Shown here: positions 9,101 to 19,052 of the stretch, in pieces
How the letters are laid out: every line of letters begins with the position of its first letter
Numbering within the stretch: the stretch's first letter is position 1
Source: Thalassospira xianhensis MCCC 1A02616
GTDB lineage: Bacteria > Pseudomonadota > Alphaproteobacteria > Rhodospirillales > Thalassospiraceae
NCBI RefSeq assembly: GCF_003326475.1
Contig: NZ_JPWA01000041.1
Coordinates: 1 to 39,539 of the forward strand
DNA: 39,539 nt
Direction: 5' to 3'
Translations under genes and position numbers: made by a program
Notes under the pieces: generated by a model
The model's input: only the letters and a program-made list of their open reading frames with translations
Databases searched by the model: none
Told to the model about the DNA's origin: nothing

Positions 9101-12100
9101 GCACCGATGTGCTTTCAGGCGGTTCGTGGGATGATACGCTGATCGGATCGGGTGGTGATACGCTTGATGGCGGATCGGGCAACGACATTCTGGAATATAC
9201 GATCGAGCCCGAAAGCGGACAGATCGGCCTTGTTGATGGCAGCGGTGATACCGACATCCTCAAGCTTCATCTGACGGGAGAACAGCTCTCTGACCCGGAC
9301 GTCCTGAGTGCTTTGCAGGAACTGCAGAATCACATCGATGGCGGAGAGCGGAGCAGTCTGACACTCGCCGCACTTGGCGTTGAGGTTGTGAATATAGAAG
9401 AGCTTCAGGTCTTTGTTGACGGTGAAGCTTTCAACCCGCTTGCCGATGCGCCGGAGCTTGAGGTGGACAATGCCTCGGGCAACGAGGATACGGCAATAGC
9501 GCTCGATATTGATGCCGCGCTTTCGGATGCGACCGAGACGTTGAGCGTGACGATTTCGGGCGTGCCGGAGGGGGCGACCCTGTCTGCGGGAACCGACAAC
9601 GGTGATGGCAGTTGGACGTTAAGCCCGGAACAGCTTGAAGGGCTTAAAATTACGCCCCCTAAGGATTATGCGGGCAGCTTTGATCTGACGGTCAGGGCCA
9701 CATCCGTGGCAGGTGGCGATAGTGCGACGACGGAGGCTTCTGTCACGGTTGATGTTGCCGGTGTCGCCGATGCGCCGACGCTGGAAGTTTCGAATGCATC
9801 TGGCAACGAAGATTCTACCATTGCGCTGGATATCGATGCCGGTCTGACGGACAGCTCCGAAGTTCTAAGTGTCACGATCAGCGGTGTGCCAGAAGGTGCG
9901 AACCTGTCTGCCGGTACCGATAATGGTGACGGCAGCTGGACTCTAAGTCCCGATCAGCTTGCAGGCCTGACGATTACCCCGTCGGATGATTTCTCCGGCA
10001 GCTTCGAGCTTGGTGTGACGGCAACGTCTGCCGATGGCGAAGATATCGCGACCACAACGGGCAGTATTACTGTTGATGTCGCAGGTGTTGCCGATGCGCC
10101 GACATTGGCGATCTCTGACGCCAGTGGTTCGGAAGATTCGGCTATTGCGCTGGATATCGACGCTGGTCTGACGGACAGCTCCGAAGTTCTAAGTGTCACG
10201 ATCAGCGGCGTGCCAGAAGGTGCGACCCTGTCGGCGGGTACTGACAATGGTGATGGCAGCTGGACGTTAAGCCCGGATCAGCTTGAAGGGCTTACAATTA
10301 CGCCACCGGAGGATTACGCAGGCAGCTTTGATCTGGCAGTAACGGCAACATCTGTAGCAGGTGCCGATAGTGCGACGACCGAGACTTCTGTCACGGTTGA
10401 TGTTGCCGGTGTCGCGGATGCGCCGGATCTTGAGGTTTCGAACGCTTCGGGTGCCGAAGATAATGCCATTGCACTGGATATCGATGCAGGTCTGACAGAT
10501 GCATCGGAAGTCCTGAGCCTCACGATTAGTGGCGTTCCGGAGGGTGCGACCTTGTCCGCTGGAACGGATAATGGAGACGGTAGCTGGACGCTGTCTGCTT
10601 CGGACCTGAATGGACTGACGATCACGCCTGCGGGTGACTTCAGTGGGTCGTTTGATCTGACAGTTACCGCTCAGTCGACGGATGGTGAAGATGTTGCCAC
10701 GAGCAGTGGTACCATCACGGTCGATGTTGCCGGTCTTGCGGACACTCCGACGCTTGATATTGCGGATGCATCTGGCAATGAAGACTCAGCCATTACGCTC
10801 GACATTGATGCAGGCCTTACGGACAGTAGTGAAGTCCTGACCATTACGATTTCCGGCGTGCCGGACGGCGCGACCCTGTCGGCGGGTACTGACAACGGTG
10901 ATGGCACATGGACGCTGGGTCCGGGCGATCTTGAAGATCTCACGATCACACCAGCGGATAACTTCTCCGGCAGCTTCGAGCTTGGTGTGACGGCAACGTC
11001 TGCCGATGGCGAGGACGTTGCGACCACAACGGGCAGCATCACCGTTGATGTCACTGGCGTGGCCGACGCGCCGACTTTGGAAGTTACTGATTCCTCCGGC
11101 TCTGAAGACGGTGCCATTGCGCTCAACATTGATGCCGGTTTGACCGACAGCAGCGAAGTTCTGAGCATTACGATCAGTGGTGTTCCGGATGGCGCGACCT
11201 TGTCCGCTGGAACGGATAATGGAGACGGTAGCTGGACGCTGTCTGCTGCGGACCTGAATGGACTGACGATTACACCTGCGGGTGACTTCAGTGGGTCGTT
11301 TGATCTGTCCGTGACGGCACAAACGGTCGATGGTGACGATATTGCAACGACGACCGATTCTGTCACGGTCGATGTTACGGGTGTCGCGGATGCACCGAGC
11401 CTTGATGTTTCGAGTACCTCGGGTGCCGAAGACAGTGCGATAGCACTGCATATCGATGCAGGTCTGACCGATAACTCCGAAACCTTGACGATCACGATCT
11501 CTGGTGTGCCGGAAGGCGCAACATTGTCGGCAGGTACGTTGAATGAAGATGGTACCTGGTCGCTGACCTCGGATGATCTTGAGGGACTTTCAATCACGCC
11601 GCCGGTTGACTATAGCGGTAGCTTCGATCTGGAAATTACGGCAAGTACCCACGACGGCGTTGATATTGCAAGCGTGACCGATACCGTCATGGTCAATGTG
11701 ATTGGCGAAGCGGACTTGCCGACACTTGATGTTTCTGATGCGTCAGGCCGTGAAGACAGTGCGATTACGCTCAACATTGGTGCCGGTCTGACCGACAGCA
11801 GCGAAGTTCTGACTGTCACAATCTCTGGTATTCCGGACGGCGGGATTCTCTCGGCCGGCACTGACAATGGCGATGGCAGCTGGACGCTGGCAGCGGACGA
11901 CCTTGAAGGTCTGACGATTACGCCGCCCGATGATTATTCTGGTTCGTTTGATCTGAACGTTGCAGTGACTTCGACCGATGGTGAGGATACAGCAAGTGTC
12001 AGCGATACCATCACAGTCGAGGTCGCGGGTGTTGCGGATACCCCCACACTGGATGTCTCGAACGCCTCTGGCTCCGAAGACAATGCTATCGCGCTGGATA

Positions 12101-15100
12101 TCGATGCGGGTCTGACAGATACCAGCGAAACGATGACCATCACCATCAGCGGTGTTCCCGATGGGGCCAGCCTGTCGGCAGGGACCAGTAACGGTGATGG
12201 CAGCTGGACATTGAGCGCGAGTGATCTTGAAGGTCTGAGCATCACCCCAAGCGGTGATTACAGCGGCAGCTTTGATCTGACCGTAACAGTAACATCTCAG
12301 GATGGGAGCGACACGGCATCAATCAGCGATACCATTACGGTTGATGTGGCCGGTGTCGCGGACAAACCCACACTTGATGTGTCAAATGTGTCCGGCACCG
12401 AGGACAGTGCCATCACGCTTGATATTGATGCGGGTCGAACAGATAGCTCTGAAGTGCTGACGGTCACGATCTCCGGTGTGCCGGAAGGTGCGACTTTGTC
12501 CGCTGGTACCGATAATGGCGATGGCAGCTGGACTTTGAGTTCGGATGACCTCGAAGGGCTGACGATCACGCCTGAGCATGACTTCAGCGGCTCGTTTGAT
12601 CTGACTGTGACCGCTCAGTCTGCGGATGGCGAAGATGTTGCGGCGACCAGCAGTACTATTACGATCGATGTTTCTGGTGTTGCTGATGCCCCGACCCTTG
12701 AAGTTTCGAACGCTTCGGGTGCCGAAGACAGCCCCATCGCTCTCGACATTGATGCGGCTCTGGCGGATGGTTCCGAAGTCCTCACGGTCACGATCTCCGG
12801 TGTGCCGGAAGGTGCGACCTTGTCCGCCGGTACCGATAATGGCGATGGTAGCTGGACATTGTCGGCTGCGGACCTGAACGGTCTGACGATTACGCCAGCG
12901 GATGACTTCTCTGGCAGCTTCAAGCTTGGTGTGACGGCAACGTCTGCCGATGGCGAAGATATCGCGACCACAACCGGTTCAATCACAGTTGATATCGCAG
13001 GTGTCGCAGACGCGCCGACACTTGATGTCGTGAACGCCAAGGGCTCTGAAGACAGTGCCATTGTGCTGGATATCGATGCTGGCCTGACAGACGCATCTGA
13101 AATCCTGACCGTCACGATTAGTGGCGTTCCTGAAGGTGCGGCCTTGTCGGCGGGTACTGATAATGGCGATGGTAGCTGGACTCTGTCTGCTTCGGACCTG
13201 AACGGTCTGACGATTACCCCGGCGGAGGACTTTAGTGGTTCATTTGATCTGACGGTGACCGCGCAGTCTGCTGATGACAACGATATCGCCACCGCGACGG
13301 ATACGATTACGGTTGATGTCGCGGGTGTCGCCGATGCGCCGACACTGGAAGTATCCGATGCAAGCGGATACGAAGACAGGACAATTGCGCTGGACATCGA
13401 TGCCGGTGTATTGGATTCGAGCGAAACATTGACCGTTACCATTTCCGGTGTCCCGGACGGTGCAACCCTGTCGGCAGGCACAAATAATGGTGATGGAAGC
13501 TGGACTCTTGAGGCAGCTGACCTTGATGGTCTCAAGATACGCCCGGCGCACAATTATAGTGGTTCGTTTGATCTTGGTGTCACTGCGCAATCTGCGGATG
13601 GAACCGATATCGCAAGTGCGACTGGAGTCATTACGGTCGATGTTGCGGGCGTTGCGGACAGGCCACTGCTTGATGTGTCTGATGCATCCGGTAACGAAGA
13701 TTCAGCTATCGCTCTGGATATTGATGCATCTCTCACCGATGATAGTGAAGTTCTGACCGTAACGATCAGTGGTGTTCCGGACGGAGCAAGCTTGTCTGCT
13801 GGTATCGATAATGGTGATGGAAGCTGGACTCTTGAGGCCGGTGACCTTGAAGGCCTGACGATCACCCCGCCCGAAAACTACAGCGGATCATTCGATCTTT
13901 CTGTTGTTGCCCACTCGACTGACGGTGATTCCACAGCATCGACCTCCGACCCGATACGTCTTACACGCGGTTCGCAATCTGGTAATGGCACGATCACGGT
14001 GGAGGTCTTGGGTATTGCCGATACCCCGACACTTGATGTTGCGGATGCATCTGGCAACGAAGATTCTGCCATCGCGCTCGATATTGACGCGGGTCTGACG
14101 GATTCCAGCGAAGTGCTGACGGTGACCATCTCTGGTGTTCCGGAAGGTGCAGCTTTGTCTGCCGGTACTGACAATGGTGATGGCAGTTGGACTCTAAGTC
14201 CCGATCAACTTGCAGGCCTGACGATTACGCCCGCGGATGATTTCAGCGGGTCGTTTGACCTGACGGTGACGGCGCAGTCTGCTGATGGCAACGATATCGC
14301 CACCGTGACGGATACGATTACGGTTGATGTTGCGGGTGTTGCTGATGCGCCGACATTGGATGTCTCTAGCGCCAGTGGTTTAGAAGATTCGGCCATTACG
14401 CTCGACATTGATGCAGGCCTGACGGACAGCTCCGAAGTCCTGACGGTGACCATCTTTGGTGTTCCGGAAGGGGCAACTTTGTCCGCCGGAACCAACAACG
14501 GCGATGGCCGCTGGACATTATCTGCTGCCGACCTGAACGGTTTGACGATCACACCTGCGAATGATTTCAGTGGATCGTTTGATCTGGCGGTCACCGCGCA
14601 ATCTGCGGATGGTGAAGATGTTGCGACGAGCAGCGGCACGATCACTGTTGATGTTACGGGTGTGGCCGATACGCCGACGTTGGATGTCTCTGATGCCAGT
14701 GGTTCTGAAGACAGTGCCATTGCGCTGGATATCGATGCTGGCCTGACAGACGCATCTGAAATCCTGACCGTCACGATTAGTGGCGTGCCAGAAGGTGCGA
14801 CCTTGTCTGCGGGTACAGATAACGGTGATGGCAGTTGGACTCTGTCTGCTTCCGACCTGAACGGTCTGACAATTACGCCAGCGGATGACTTCAGCGGATC
14901 GTTTGATCTGACGGTGACCGCGCAGTCAGCGGATGGTGACGATGTTGCCACCACAACGGTCAGCATGACTGTTGATATTGCAGGTGTAGCAGATACCCCG
15001 ACACTTGATGTTGCGAATGCCAGCGGCTCCGAAGACAGCGCGATTGCTCTCGATATTGAGGCGGGTTTGGTCGACTCCAGTGAAGTTCTTTCGGTCACGA

Positions 15101-17937
15101 TTAGTGGCGTGCCGGACGGTGCGACCCTGTCGGCGGGTATCGACAATGGTGATGGAAGCTGGACACTGTCTGCTGAGGACCTGAACGGTCTGACGATTAC
15201 GCCCGCGGATGACTTCAGCGGATCGTTTGATCTGACGGTGACGGCGCAGTCAGCGGATGGTGAAGATGTTGCGACAAGCAGCGGCACGATCACTGTTGAT
15301 GTTGCAGGTGTGGCGGATACACCGAGATTGGACGTTTCTGATGCCGGTGGTTCGGAAGATTCTGCGATTGCACTCGACATTGATGCAGGCCTGACGGACA
15401 GCTCCGAAGTTCTAAGTGTCACGATCAGCGGTGTGCCGGAAGGTGCAACCCTGTCGGCGGGTACTGACAATGGTGATGGCACATGGACGCTGGGTTCGGG
15501 CGATCTTGCAGGCCTGACGATCACACCTGCGAATGATTTCTCCGGCAGCTTCGAGCTTGGTGTGACGGCAACGTCAGCGGATGGCGAAGATGTTGCGACG
15601 AGCAGCGGTACGGTCACTGTTGATGTTACAGGCGTTGCCGATGCTCCGACGTTGGATGTCTCTAACGCCAGTGGTTCAGAAGATTCGGCCATTGCGCTCG
15701 ATATTGACGCAGGCCTGACGGACAGCTCCGAAGTCCTGACGGTTACGATCAGTGGTGTTCCGGAAGGTGCAACCTTGTCGGCTGGAACCAATAATGGTGA
15801 TGGCAGTTGGACGCTGTCAGCAACCGACCTGAACGGTCTGACGATCACGCCTGCGAATGATTTCAGCGGATCATTTGATCTGGCGGTGACCGCGCAATCT
15901 GCGGATGGTGACGATGTTGCGACGAGCAGTGGTACGATCACTGTTGATGTTGCAGGCGTTGCCGATGGCCCGACGCTGGAAGTGTCAAATGCCGCGGGTA
16001 GCGAAGGCAGTGCCATTGCACTGGATATCGATGCAGGTCTGACAGATGCATCTGAAGTCCTGACCGTCACAATCAGTGGCGTGCCAGAAGGTGCGACCTT
16101 GTCTGCGGGTACAGATAACGGTGACGGAAGCTGGACGCTGTCTGCTGCGGATCTGAATGGTTTGACGATCACGCCTGCGGATGATTTCAGCGGATATTTT
16201 GATCTGACGGTGACCGCGAAATCTGCGGACGGTGAAGATGTTGCCACTGCGACGGATACGATTACGGTTGATGTTACCGGTGTTGCGGATGCGCCGACAC
16301 TTGATCTGTCTGACGCCGCTGGGGACGAAGGCAATGCTGTTGCGCTTGATATCGACGCGGCATTGACCGACAGCAGCGAGACCCTGACGATTATCATCAG
16401 TGGTGTGCCGCGTGGGGCGACTCTGTCTGCCGGGACTGATAACGGGAATGGTACCTGGACGCTGAGTGCGGCACAGTTGAGTGGCCTGACCCTGACACCG
16501 GCAAGTAACTATTTCGGCACGTTCGAACTGACGGTATCGGCCCAGTCGCGTGATGGTGGCGATACGGCCACAACGACCGCGATCCTTCTGGTTACAATCG
16601 AGGAAGAAGTCGCCGATCCGAATGAAACCCGTTGGGGCACGGAAGCAAACGAAACATTCCAGACCGGTTCCGGCAATGACACCATCGGTGCGGGTGGCGG
16701 TAATGACACCATCTGGACCAACGCTGGCAACGATACGATCTGGGCCGGGAACGGTAATGACGTGATTTATGCCGGTGACGGTGATGACAGCATCACCGGC
16801 GATGGTGGAAACGACTATATCAATGCCGGTGCAGGCAACGACACCGTCCATGGTGGCGAAAGCACAAATACGATCTATGCCGGTGAGGGGAATGACTATG
16901 TCACCGGCGGCAGCGGCGATGACAAGATCCATGCCAGCGGCGGTGACAATATCATCTATGCCGGTGAAGGCGCGAATACCGTTCAGACCGGTGCGGGTAA
17001 CGACACCATCTATACCGGCAGCGGCAATGACACCATTGTCGGCGGTGATGGCAACAACATCGTCAATGCCGGGGAAGGCGATAACCGCATTTGGACGGGC
17101 ACCGGCAATGACACGATCAGTGTTGGCAGCAAAGACGACTATGTTGATGCCGGGGACGGCAACAACACGATCACGGGTGGCGAAGGCCGGAACACCATCC
17201 TGAGCGGCAGTGGTGATGACAGCATCACGACCGGTAGCGGTAAAGATACGGTCGCATCCGGTGACGGGAATGATCGTATTGATGTTGGCGGCGGGGACAA
17301 CACTGTCTGGGGCGAAGGCGGTAACGACTCCATTCATGGTGGATACGGTGATGACACCTTCCTTGGCGGCGACGGTAACGACATCCTGAACGCGGATGGC
17401 GGGTCGAACTATTTTGACGGTGGATCGGGCAACGATACGCTAACCACCGGCTGGGGGCGCGATACGCTGTATGGCGGGTCGGGTAACGACACGATTGATG
17501 GCGGGGGCGACAGAGACCGTCTTTACGGTGACGATGGAAATGACACCCTGACTGGTGGTGCCGGGAACGATACCCTGTTTGGCGGAGCCGGAAACGATAT
17601 GCTGCTGGGCGGGGATGATGACGATACCCTGATCGGCGGCACCGGGGATGACCGGCTTTACGGCGGTGGCGGGTCTGATCTGTTTATTTTCAACATGGGT
17701 GATGGTTCTGATCATGTGGATGGCGGGGCCAACGGATGGACTACCGATACCATCGAATTGCATGGTGCGGATGGCGGTAATATCGATTCGAGTGACTGGA
17801 CCCTTGTTCTTGATGAAGGAAACATTACGAAATCGAAACACAACTACATGGAACTATCCACCGATTCGTCGGGAACCATTGTGTTTTCTGATGGAACCGA
17901 GTTGACATTTTCCAATGTCGAACGTATCGAGTGGTGA
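6172..17937 (+). CDS. Giant repetitive RTX adhesin, type I secretion substrate (3921 residues)
   Basis: Residues 1-215 are a highly charged, low-complexity N-terminus without a signal peptide. Residues 216-870 hold six cadherin/Ig-like repeats of about 108 residues. Residues 871-1007 are an internal RTX block of GGxGxDxL-type nonapeptides, and 1008-1089 a non-repetitive module. Residues 1090-3475 hold 22 more repeats, 3486-3840 a terminal RTX block of roughly 39 nonapeptides, and 3841-3921 a C-terminus ending FSNVERIEW, typical of uncleaved type I secretion signals. Each repeat has SGVPxGATLSAG and a DNGDGSWTL loop that looks calcium-binding. RTX blocks fold on calcium outside the cell. Start ATG 6172 has GGAGA nine bases upstream. 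The location behind an ABC/HlyD set identifies it as their cargo. Likely role: cell-surface or released adhesin for attachment or biofilm. No LapG-type TAAG cleavage site was recognised. Confidence 0.93.
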   Translation: MADDPRDAEDTRNELGGNRSETDTGADDLLRDDRGDDDADEHVELHGDKDGDGPGSNEQLGNVHYGNQVNNPQGEQQREFRRRNAGDKRAEETIQAEATEKQTLAESERTELENNIDTVGEGSETADGSSGRDPISLRAGETGNPQNLQPVSTPDTTAIPGAREGGRGRSGENFEPDFVAQATPEASENAVPAGAVASDDANDALEEEPQVEVAKVADTPSLSAADVIGDEDSAISLDVSAALRDLDGGNETLSITISGLPDGAVLSAGTNNGNGTWTLTPGQLAGLTITPGENYNGSFDLSVTATSTEANGSKSSTSTTFTVDVAAVADGATLDVSDASGVEDSAIALSIDTELLDANEGISITISGVPDGATLSAGTDNGDGTWTLDVADLEGLTITPGENFSGSFDLTVSVSTTDGTDSAVVVEEITVDVAGVADAPTLEASDASGSEDSAIALDIDAGLMDGSEVLTITISGVPDGATLSAGTDNGDGTWTLASGDLDGLTITPANDFSGSFELGVTVTSADGEDVATTTGSITVDVTGVADNPALEVSNASGNEDGAIGLDIDAALTDGSEVLMVTISGVPDGATLSAGTDNGDGTWTLGSDDLDGLTITPANDFSGSFDLTVTAQSADGEDVATSSGTITVDVAGLADTPTLDIADASGNEDSAITLDIDASLTDASEVLTVTISGVPEGATLSAGTDNGDGSWTLSAADLNGLTITPADDFSGSFELGVTATSADGEDVVTTTGTIAVDVAGVADAPTLDVSNASGAEDSAIALDIDAALTDASEVLTVTISGLPEGATLSAGTDNGDGSWTLGSDQLAGLTITPPYEYWGSFDIGVTVTSTDGSDSQSVSNTITVDVISDGRETIIGSDGKDQITAGDTDDYIEGGWDHDSIASGAGDDTVYGGDGHDTIDAGAGDDSVYGGTGHDTIAGGEGNDYLDGGSGEDIITGGAGDDTLEGGSGNDTLDGGEGTDVLSGGSWDDTLIGSGGDTLDGGSGNDILEYTIEPESGQIGLVDGSGDTDILKLHLTGEQLSDPDVLSALQELQNHIDGGERSSLTLAALGVEVVNIEELQVFVDGEAFNPLADAPELEVDNASGNEDTAIALDIDAALSDATETLSVTISGVPEGATLSAGTDNGDGSWTLSPEQLEGLKITPPKDYAGSFDLTVRATSVAGGDSATTEASVTVDVAGVADAPTLEVSNASGNEDSTIALDIDAGLTDSSEVLSVTISGVPEGANLSAGTDNGDGSWTLSPDQLAGLTITPSDDFSGSFELGVTATSADGEDIATTTGSITVDVAGVADAPTLAISDASGSEDSAIALDIDAGLTDSSEVLSVTISGVPEGATLSAGTDNGDGSWTLSPDQLEGLTITPPEDYAGSFDLAVTATSVAGADSATTETSVTVDVAGVADAPDLEVSNASGAEDNAIALDIDAGLTDASEVLSLTISGVPEGATLSAGTDNGDGSWTLSASDLNGLTITPAGDFSGSFDLTVTAQSTDGEDVATSSGTITVDVAGLADTPTLDIADASGNEDSAITLDIDAGLTDSSEVLTITISGVPDGATLSAGTDNGDGTWTLGPGDLEDLTITPADNFSGSFELGVTATSADGEDVATTTGSITVDVTGVADAPTLEVTDSSGSEDGAIALNIDAGLTDSSEVLSITISGVPDGATLSAGTDNGDGSWTLSAADLNGLTITPAGDFSGSFDLSVTAQTVDGDDIATTTDSVTVDVTGVADAPSLDVSSTSGAEDSAIALHIDAGLTDNSETLTITISGVPEGATLSAGTLNEDGTWSLTSDDLEGLSITPPVDYSGSFDLEITASTHDGVDIASVTDTVMVNVIGEADLPTLDVSDASGREDSAITLNIGAGLTDSSEVLTVTISGIPDGGILSAGTDNGDGSWTLAADDLEGLTITPPDDYSGSFDLNVAVTSTDGEDTASVSDTITVEVAGVADTPTLDVSNASGSEDNAIALDIDAGLTDTSETMTITISGVPDGASLSAGTSNGDGSWTLSASDLEGLSITPSGDYSGSFDLTVTVTSQDGSDTASISDTITVDVAGVADKPTLDVSNVSGTEDSAITLDIDAGRTDSSEVLTVTISGVPEGATLSAGTDNGDGSWTLSSDDLEGLTITPEHDFSGSFDLTVTAQSADGEDVAATSSTITIDVSGVADAPTLEVSNASGAEDSPIALDIDAALADGSEVLTVTISGVPEGATLSAGTDNGDGSWTLSAADLNGLTITPADDFSGSFKLGVTATSADGEDIATTTGSITVDIAGVADAPTLDVVNAKGSEDSAIVLDIDAGLTDASEILTVTISGVPEGAALSAGTDNGDGSWTLSASDLNGLTITPAEDFSGSFDLTVTAQSADDNDIATATDTITVDVAGVADAPTLEVSDASGYEDRTIALDIDAGVLDSSETLTVTISGVPDGATLSAGTNNGDGSWTLEAADLDGLKIRPAHNYSGSFDLGVTAQSADGTDIASATGVITVDVAGVADRPLLDVSDASGNEDSAIALDIDASLTDDSEVLTVTISGVPDGASLSAGIDNGDGSWTLEAGDLEGLTITPPENYSGSFDLSVVAHSTDGDSTASTSDPIRLTRGSQSGNGTITVEVLGIADTPTLDVADASGNEDSAIALDIDAGLTDSSEVLTVTISGVPEGAALSAGTDNGDGSWTLSPDQLAGLTITPADDFSGSFDLTVTAQSADGNDIATVTDTITVDVAGVADAPTLDVSSASGLEDSAITLDIDAGLTDSSEVLTVTIFGVPEGATLSAGTNNGDGRWTLSAADLNGLTITPANDFSGSFDLAVTAQSADGEDVATSSGTITVDVTGVADTPTLDVSDASGSEDSAIALDIDAGLTDASEILTVTISGVPEGATLSAGTDNGDGSWTLSASDLNGLTITPADDFSGSFDLTVTAQSADGDDVATTTVSMTVDIAGVADTPTLDVANASGSEDSAIALDIEAGLVDSSEVLSVTISGVPDGATLSAGIDNGDGSWTLSAEDLNGLTITPADDFSGSFDLTVTAQSADGEDVATSSGTITVDVAGVADTPRLDVSDAGGSEDSAIALDIDAGLTDSSEVLSVTISGVPEGATLSAGTDNGDGTWTLGSGDLAGLTITPANDFSGSFELGVTATSADGEDVATSSGTVTVDVTGVADAPTLDVSNASGSEDSAIALDIDAGLTDSSEVLTVTISGVPEGATLSAGTNNGDGSWTLSATDLNGLTITPANDFSGSFDLAVTAQSADGDDVATSSGTITVDVAGVADGPTLEVSNAAGSEGSAIALDIDAGLTDASEVLTVTISGVPEGATLSAGTDNGDGSWTLSAADLNGLTITPADDFSGYFDLTVTAKSADGEDVATATDTITVDVTGVADAPTLDLSDAAGDEGNAVALDIDAALTDSSETLTIIISGVPRGATLSAGTDNGNGTWTLSAAQLSGLTLTPASNYFGTFELTVSAQSRDGGDTATTTAILLVTIEEEVADPNETRWGTEANETFQTGSGNDTIGAGGGNDTIWTNAGNDTIWAGNGNDVIYAGDGDDSITGDGGNDYINAGAGNDTVHGGESTNTIYAGEGNDYVTGGSGDDKIHASGGDNIIYAGEGANTVQTGAGNDTIYTGSGNDTIVGGDGNNIVNAGEGDNRIWTGTGNDTISVGSKDDYVDAGDGNNTITGGEGRNTILSGSGDDSITTGSGKDTVASGDGNDRIDVGGGDNTVWGEGGNDSIHGGYGDDTFLGGDGNDILNADGGSNYFDGGSGNDTLTTGWGRDTLYGGSGNDTIDGGGDRDRLYGDDGNDTLTGGAGNDTLFGGAGNDMLLGGDDDDTLIGGTGDDRLYGGGGSDLFIFNMGDGSDHVDGGANGWTTDTIELHGADGGNIDSSDWTLVLDEGNITKSKHNYMELSTDSSGTIVFSDGTELTFSNVERIEW
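6817..8765 (+). repeat. Six tandem ~324-bp units of adhesin repeat, first array
   Basis: Units begin at V/L-A-D-x-P-x-L (first at 6817, second at 7153) and repeat about every 324 bases. Key shared positions are the [14 protein letters not shown] opening, SGVPxGATLSAG, DNGDGxWTL and a closing TVDVAG. Unit 1 is slightly longer (112 residues). Unit 6 diverges at its end ([11 protein letters not shown]) where it joins the internal RTX block. Confidence 0.95.
8782..9195 (+). repeat. Internal RTX nonapeptide block of the adhesin
   Basis: About 14 tandem 27-base units encode GG-x-G-x-D-x-hydrophobic nonapeptides (for example [17 protein letters not shown]), expected to form a calcium-loaded parallel beta-roll. 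It lies a quarter of the way into the protein, not at the usual C-terminal place. It is followed by a non-repetitive module (9196-9438) before the repeats resume. Confidence 0.93.
9439..16602 (+). repeat. Twenty-two tandem ~324-bp units of adhesin repeat, second array
   Basis: Twenty-two copies of the same 108-residue unit, starting with LADAPELEV at 9439. The back half of the unit occurs in two main flavours: an [14 protein letters not shown] type and an [14 protein letters not shown] type. They alternate irregularly, which suggests shuffling between units. One unit (13651-14013) is 39 bp longer. The last units (from about 15961) drift, with EGS and EGN replacing EDS. Confidence 0.95.
16627..17690 (+). 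repeat. C-terminal RTX nonapeptide block of the adhesin
   Basis: About 39 nonapeptide units. The first half is rich in variant repeats such as [17 protein letters not shown] with many Asn, and the second half has classical [16 protein letters not shown] repeats. It ends in [10 protein letters not shown], the usual capping sequence before a type I secretion signal. Confidence 0.95.
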
Positions 17938-17953
17938 CGAAAAGACGATTTGG

Positions 17954-17982
17954 ATGCCGTCGGGACGCAATCTCGGCGGCAT
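17954..17982 (+). terminator. Hairpin terminator of the adhesin gene
   Basis: A 12-pair stem with two G-T pairs (17954-17965 with 17971-17982) and a 5-base loop begins 17 bases after the adhesin stop. A short TTTTCT lies a few bases downstream. It is the only terminator-like structure before the rpmH promoter. Confidence 0.55.
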
Positions 17983-18016
17983 TGCCGGTTTTCTGGGGGA
18001 ATTCACCCTGTCGCGA

Positions 18017-18045
18017 TTGACAGCCATGGTGTGAAGTCCTATACA
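18017..18045 (+). promoter_or_regulatory. Sigma-70 type promoter of rpmH-rnpA-yidD
   Basis: TTGACA (18017-18022), exactly 17 bases, then TATACA (18040-18045). This is a near-consensus housekeeping promoter 50 bases upstream of the rpmH GTG, as expected for a ribosomal protein gene. Confidence 0.8.
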
Positions 18046-18095
18046 GCGGACCTCGAATTTTATCGGATTACCTTTATTAGAACGGAGTAAGTGCA

Positions 18096-18230
18096 GTGAA
18101 GCGCACCTACCAGCCAAGCAAACTCGTACGGAAACGCCGCCACGGCTTCCGTTCCCGCAGCGCGACCGTCGGTGGCCGCCGTGTGCTGACCGCACGCCGC
18201 GCCAAGGGCCGCAAGCGTCTGTCGGCCTAA
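18096..18230 (+). CDS. rpmH: 50S ribosomal protein L34
   Basis: The 44-residue product starts [18 protein letters not shown] and ends [10 protein letters not shown], the standard L34 sequence, very rich in Arg and Lys. The start is GTG at 18096, with GGAG at 18083-18086 nine bases upstream; no in-frame ATG exists. Full length for the family. The stop is followed four bases later by the rnpA start, the usual rpmH-rnpA arrangement. Confidence 0.97.
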   Translation: MKRTYQPSKLVRKRRHGFRSRSATVGGRRVLTARRAKGRKRLSA

Positions 18231-18234
18231 TGTT

Positions 18235-18693
18235 GTGACCGTTTCGGTGGAACGCTTGAAAAAGCGCGCAGAGTTTCTTCGCGTCGCAGGCACCCGCCGG
18301 AAATGGGTTACACAAGGATTGATCCTTCAGGGCGCTCCGCGTCCCGGGATCAAACCGGACACAGAATACGCCGGTGAAGATCGACTTGCACGAGTCGGGT
18401 TTACCGTCACCAAAAAGGTGGGCAAGGCCGTCGTTCGCAATCGCGTTCGGCGGCGTTTGCGTGCTGTGGCGGACCAATTGATGAGCGAAATGGCATTGCC
18501 CGGTTGGGATTATGTCGTGATCGGTCGTCAGCAGACCATTGACCGGGAGTTTGAAAAACTGGTCGATGATATGCGGTTTGCCCTGCGGCGTATCCCTGAT
18601 GCCAAACCTTCCGCCCCGGATGGTCAGCGCCCCCGCAAGGGACGCGGATCAAATTCCGGTGGTGCGACGAAGGCAGGAGACTCTGCCAAATGA
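18235..18693 (+). CDS. rnpA: Ribonuclease P protein component
   Basis: The 152-residue basic protein assists the RNase P RNA in maturing tRNA 5' ends. The diagnostic RNR region is present ([13 protein letters not shown], about residues 64-76), and the N-terminal [10 protein letters not shown] matches the family start. The start is GTG 18235, four bases after rpmH. The C-terminal 30 residues are a low-complexity Gly/Ser/Lys tail beyond the usual fold. Its stop overlaps yidD as ATGA. Confidence 0.95.
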   Translation: MTVSVERLKKRAEFLRVAGTRRKWVTQGLILQGAPRPGIKPDTEYAGEDRLARVGFTVTKKVGKAVVRNRVRRRLRAVADQLMSEMALPGWDYVVIGRQQTIDREFEKLVDDMRFALRRIPDAKPSAPDGQRPRKGRGSNSGGATKAGDSAK

Positions 18694-18992
18694 GTAACCT
18701 TCCCGGATCGAATGTAGGCCCCTTGGCGCGTCTTCTTCAAATCGCGGTTCGCGGCTACCAGCTCTTTTTATCGCCCTATATCGGGTGGTCCTGCAGATAT
18801 CAGCCGACCTGTTCGGCTTATATGATGGAGGCACTTGCCCGCCATGGGGCAATAAAAGGCGGCTGGATGGGTTTTAAACGGATAATGCGTTGCCATCCAT
18901 GGGGTGGTCATGGTTATGATCCCGTGCCCGGATGTGGCTGTGAACAAAACAAAGCGCCGTCGGAGGATGAACTCCGGTTAACGGCGCTTTAG
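18690..18992 (+). CDS. yidD: Membrane protein insertion efficiency factor
   Basis: The 100-residue protein carries the conserved YidD core: [27 protein letters not shown] and then [29 protein letters not shown], including its invariant cysteines. It is a small membrane-associated protein thought to aid YidC-dependent insertion. It overlaps rnpA by four bases and precedes yidC by 60 bases. The last codons lie inside a strong inverted repeat (18951-18990). Confidence 0.95.
   Translation: MSNLPGSNVGPLARLLQIAVRGYQLFLSPYIGWSCRYQPTCSAYMMEALARHGAIKGGWMGFKRIMRCHPWGGHGYDPVPGCGCEQNKAPSEDELRLTAL
18951..18990 (+). terminator. Terminator-like hairpin overlapping the 3' end of yidD
   Basis: AAAGCGCCGT (18951-18960) pairs perfectly with 18981-18990, and inside it CGGAG (18961-18965) pairs with CTCCG (18972-18976). 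The base of the stem ends in CTTTAG, which contains the yidD stop codon. Only three T follow, so termination is likely partial; it could attenuate read-through into yidC. Confidence 0.45.
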
Positions 18993-19052
18993 TCATGTAA
19001 ATAGAATACCGGTCAGGCGTCTTGCGCCGCCGGACGAAAGCGGAAAGAGGCG

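Noticed and set aside
8782..9438. Internal RTX block as the end of one gene and start of another
   Set aside because: The frame is continuous from 6172 to 17937 with no stop and no internal ribosome-binding site marking a new start.
6817..16602. Regular direct repeats as a possible CRISPR array
   Set aside because: The period is about 324 bp, in frame and translated throughout into protein repeats, with no short repeat-spacer structure and no cas genes.
7053..17337. Many long minus-strand open frames (up to 730 codons) opposite the adhesin gene
   Set aside because: They are produced by the repeated codon pattern of the plus-strand gene, repeat with the same period, lack ribosome-binding sites, and encode only Ser/Ala/Pro-rich or similar low-complexity mirror sequences.
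18096..18693. Replication origin near rpmH-rnpA
   Set aside because: No dnaA gene and no recognisable cluster of DnaA boxes is present; in alphaproteobacteria rpmH-rnpA is often away from the origin.
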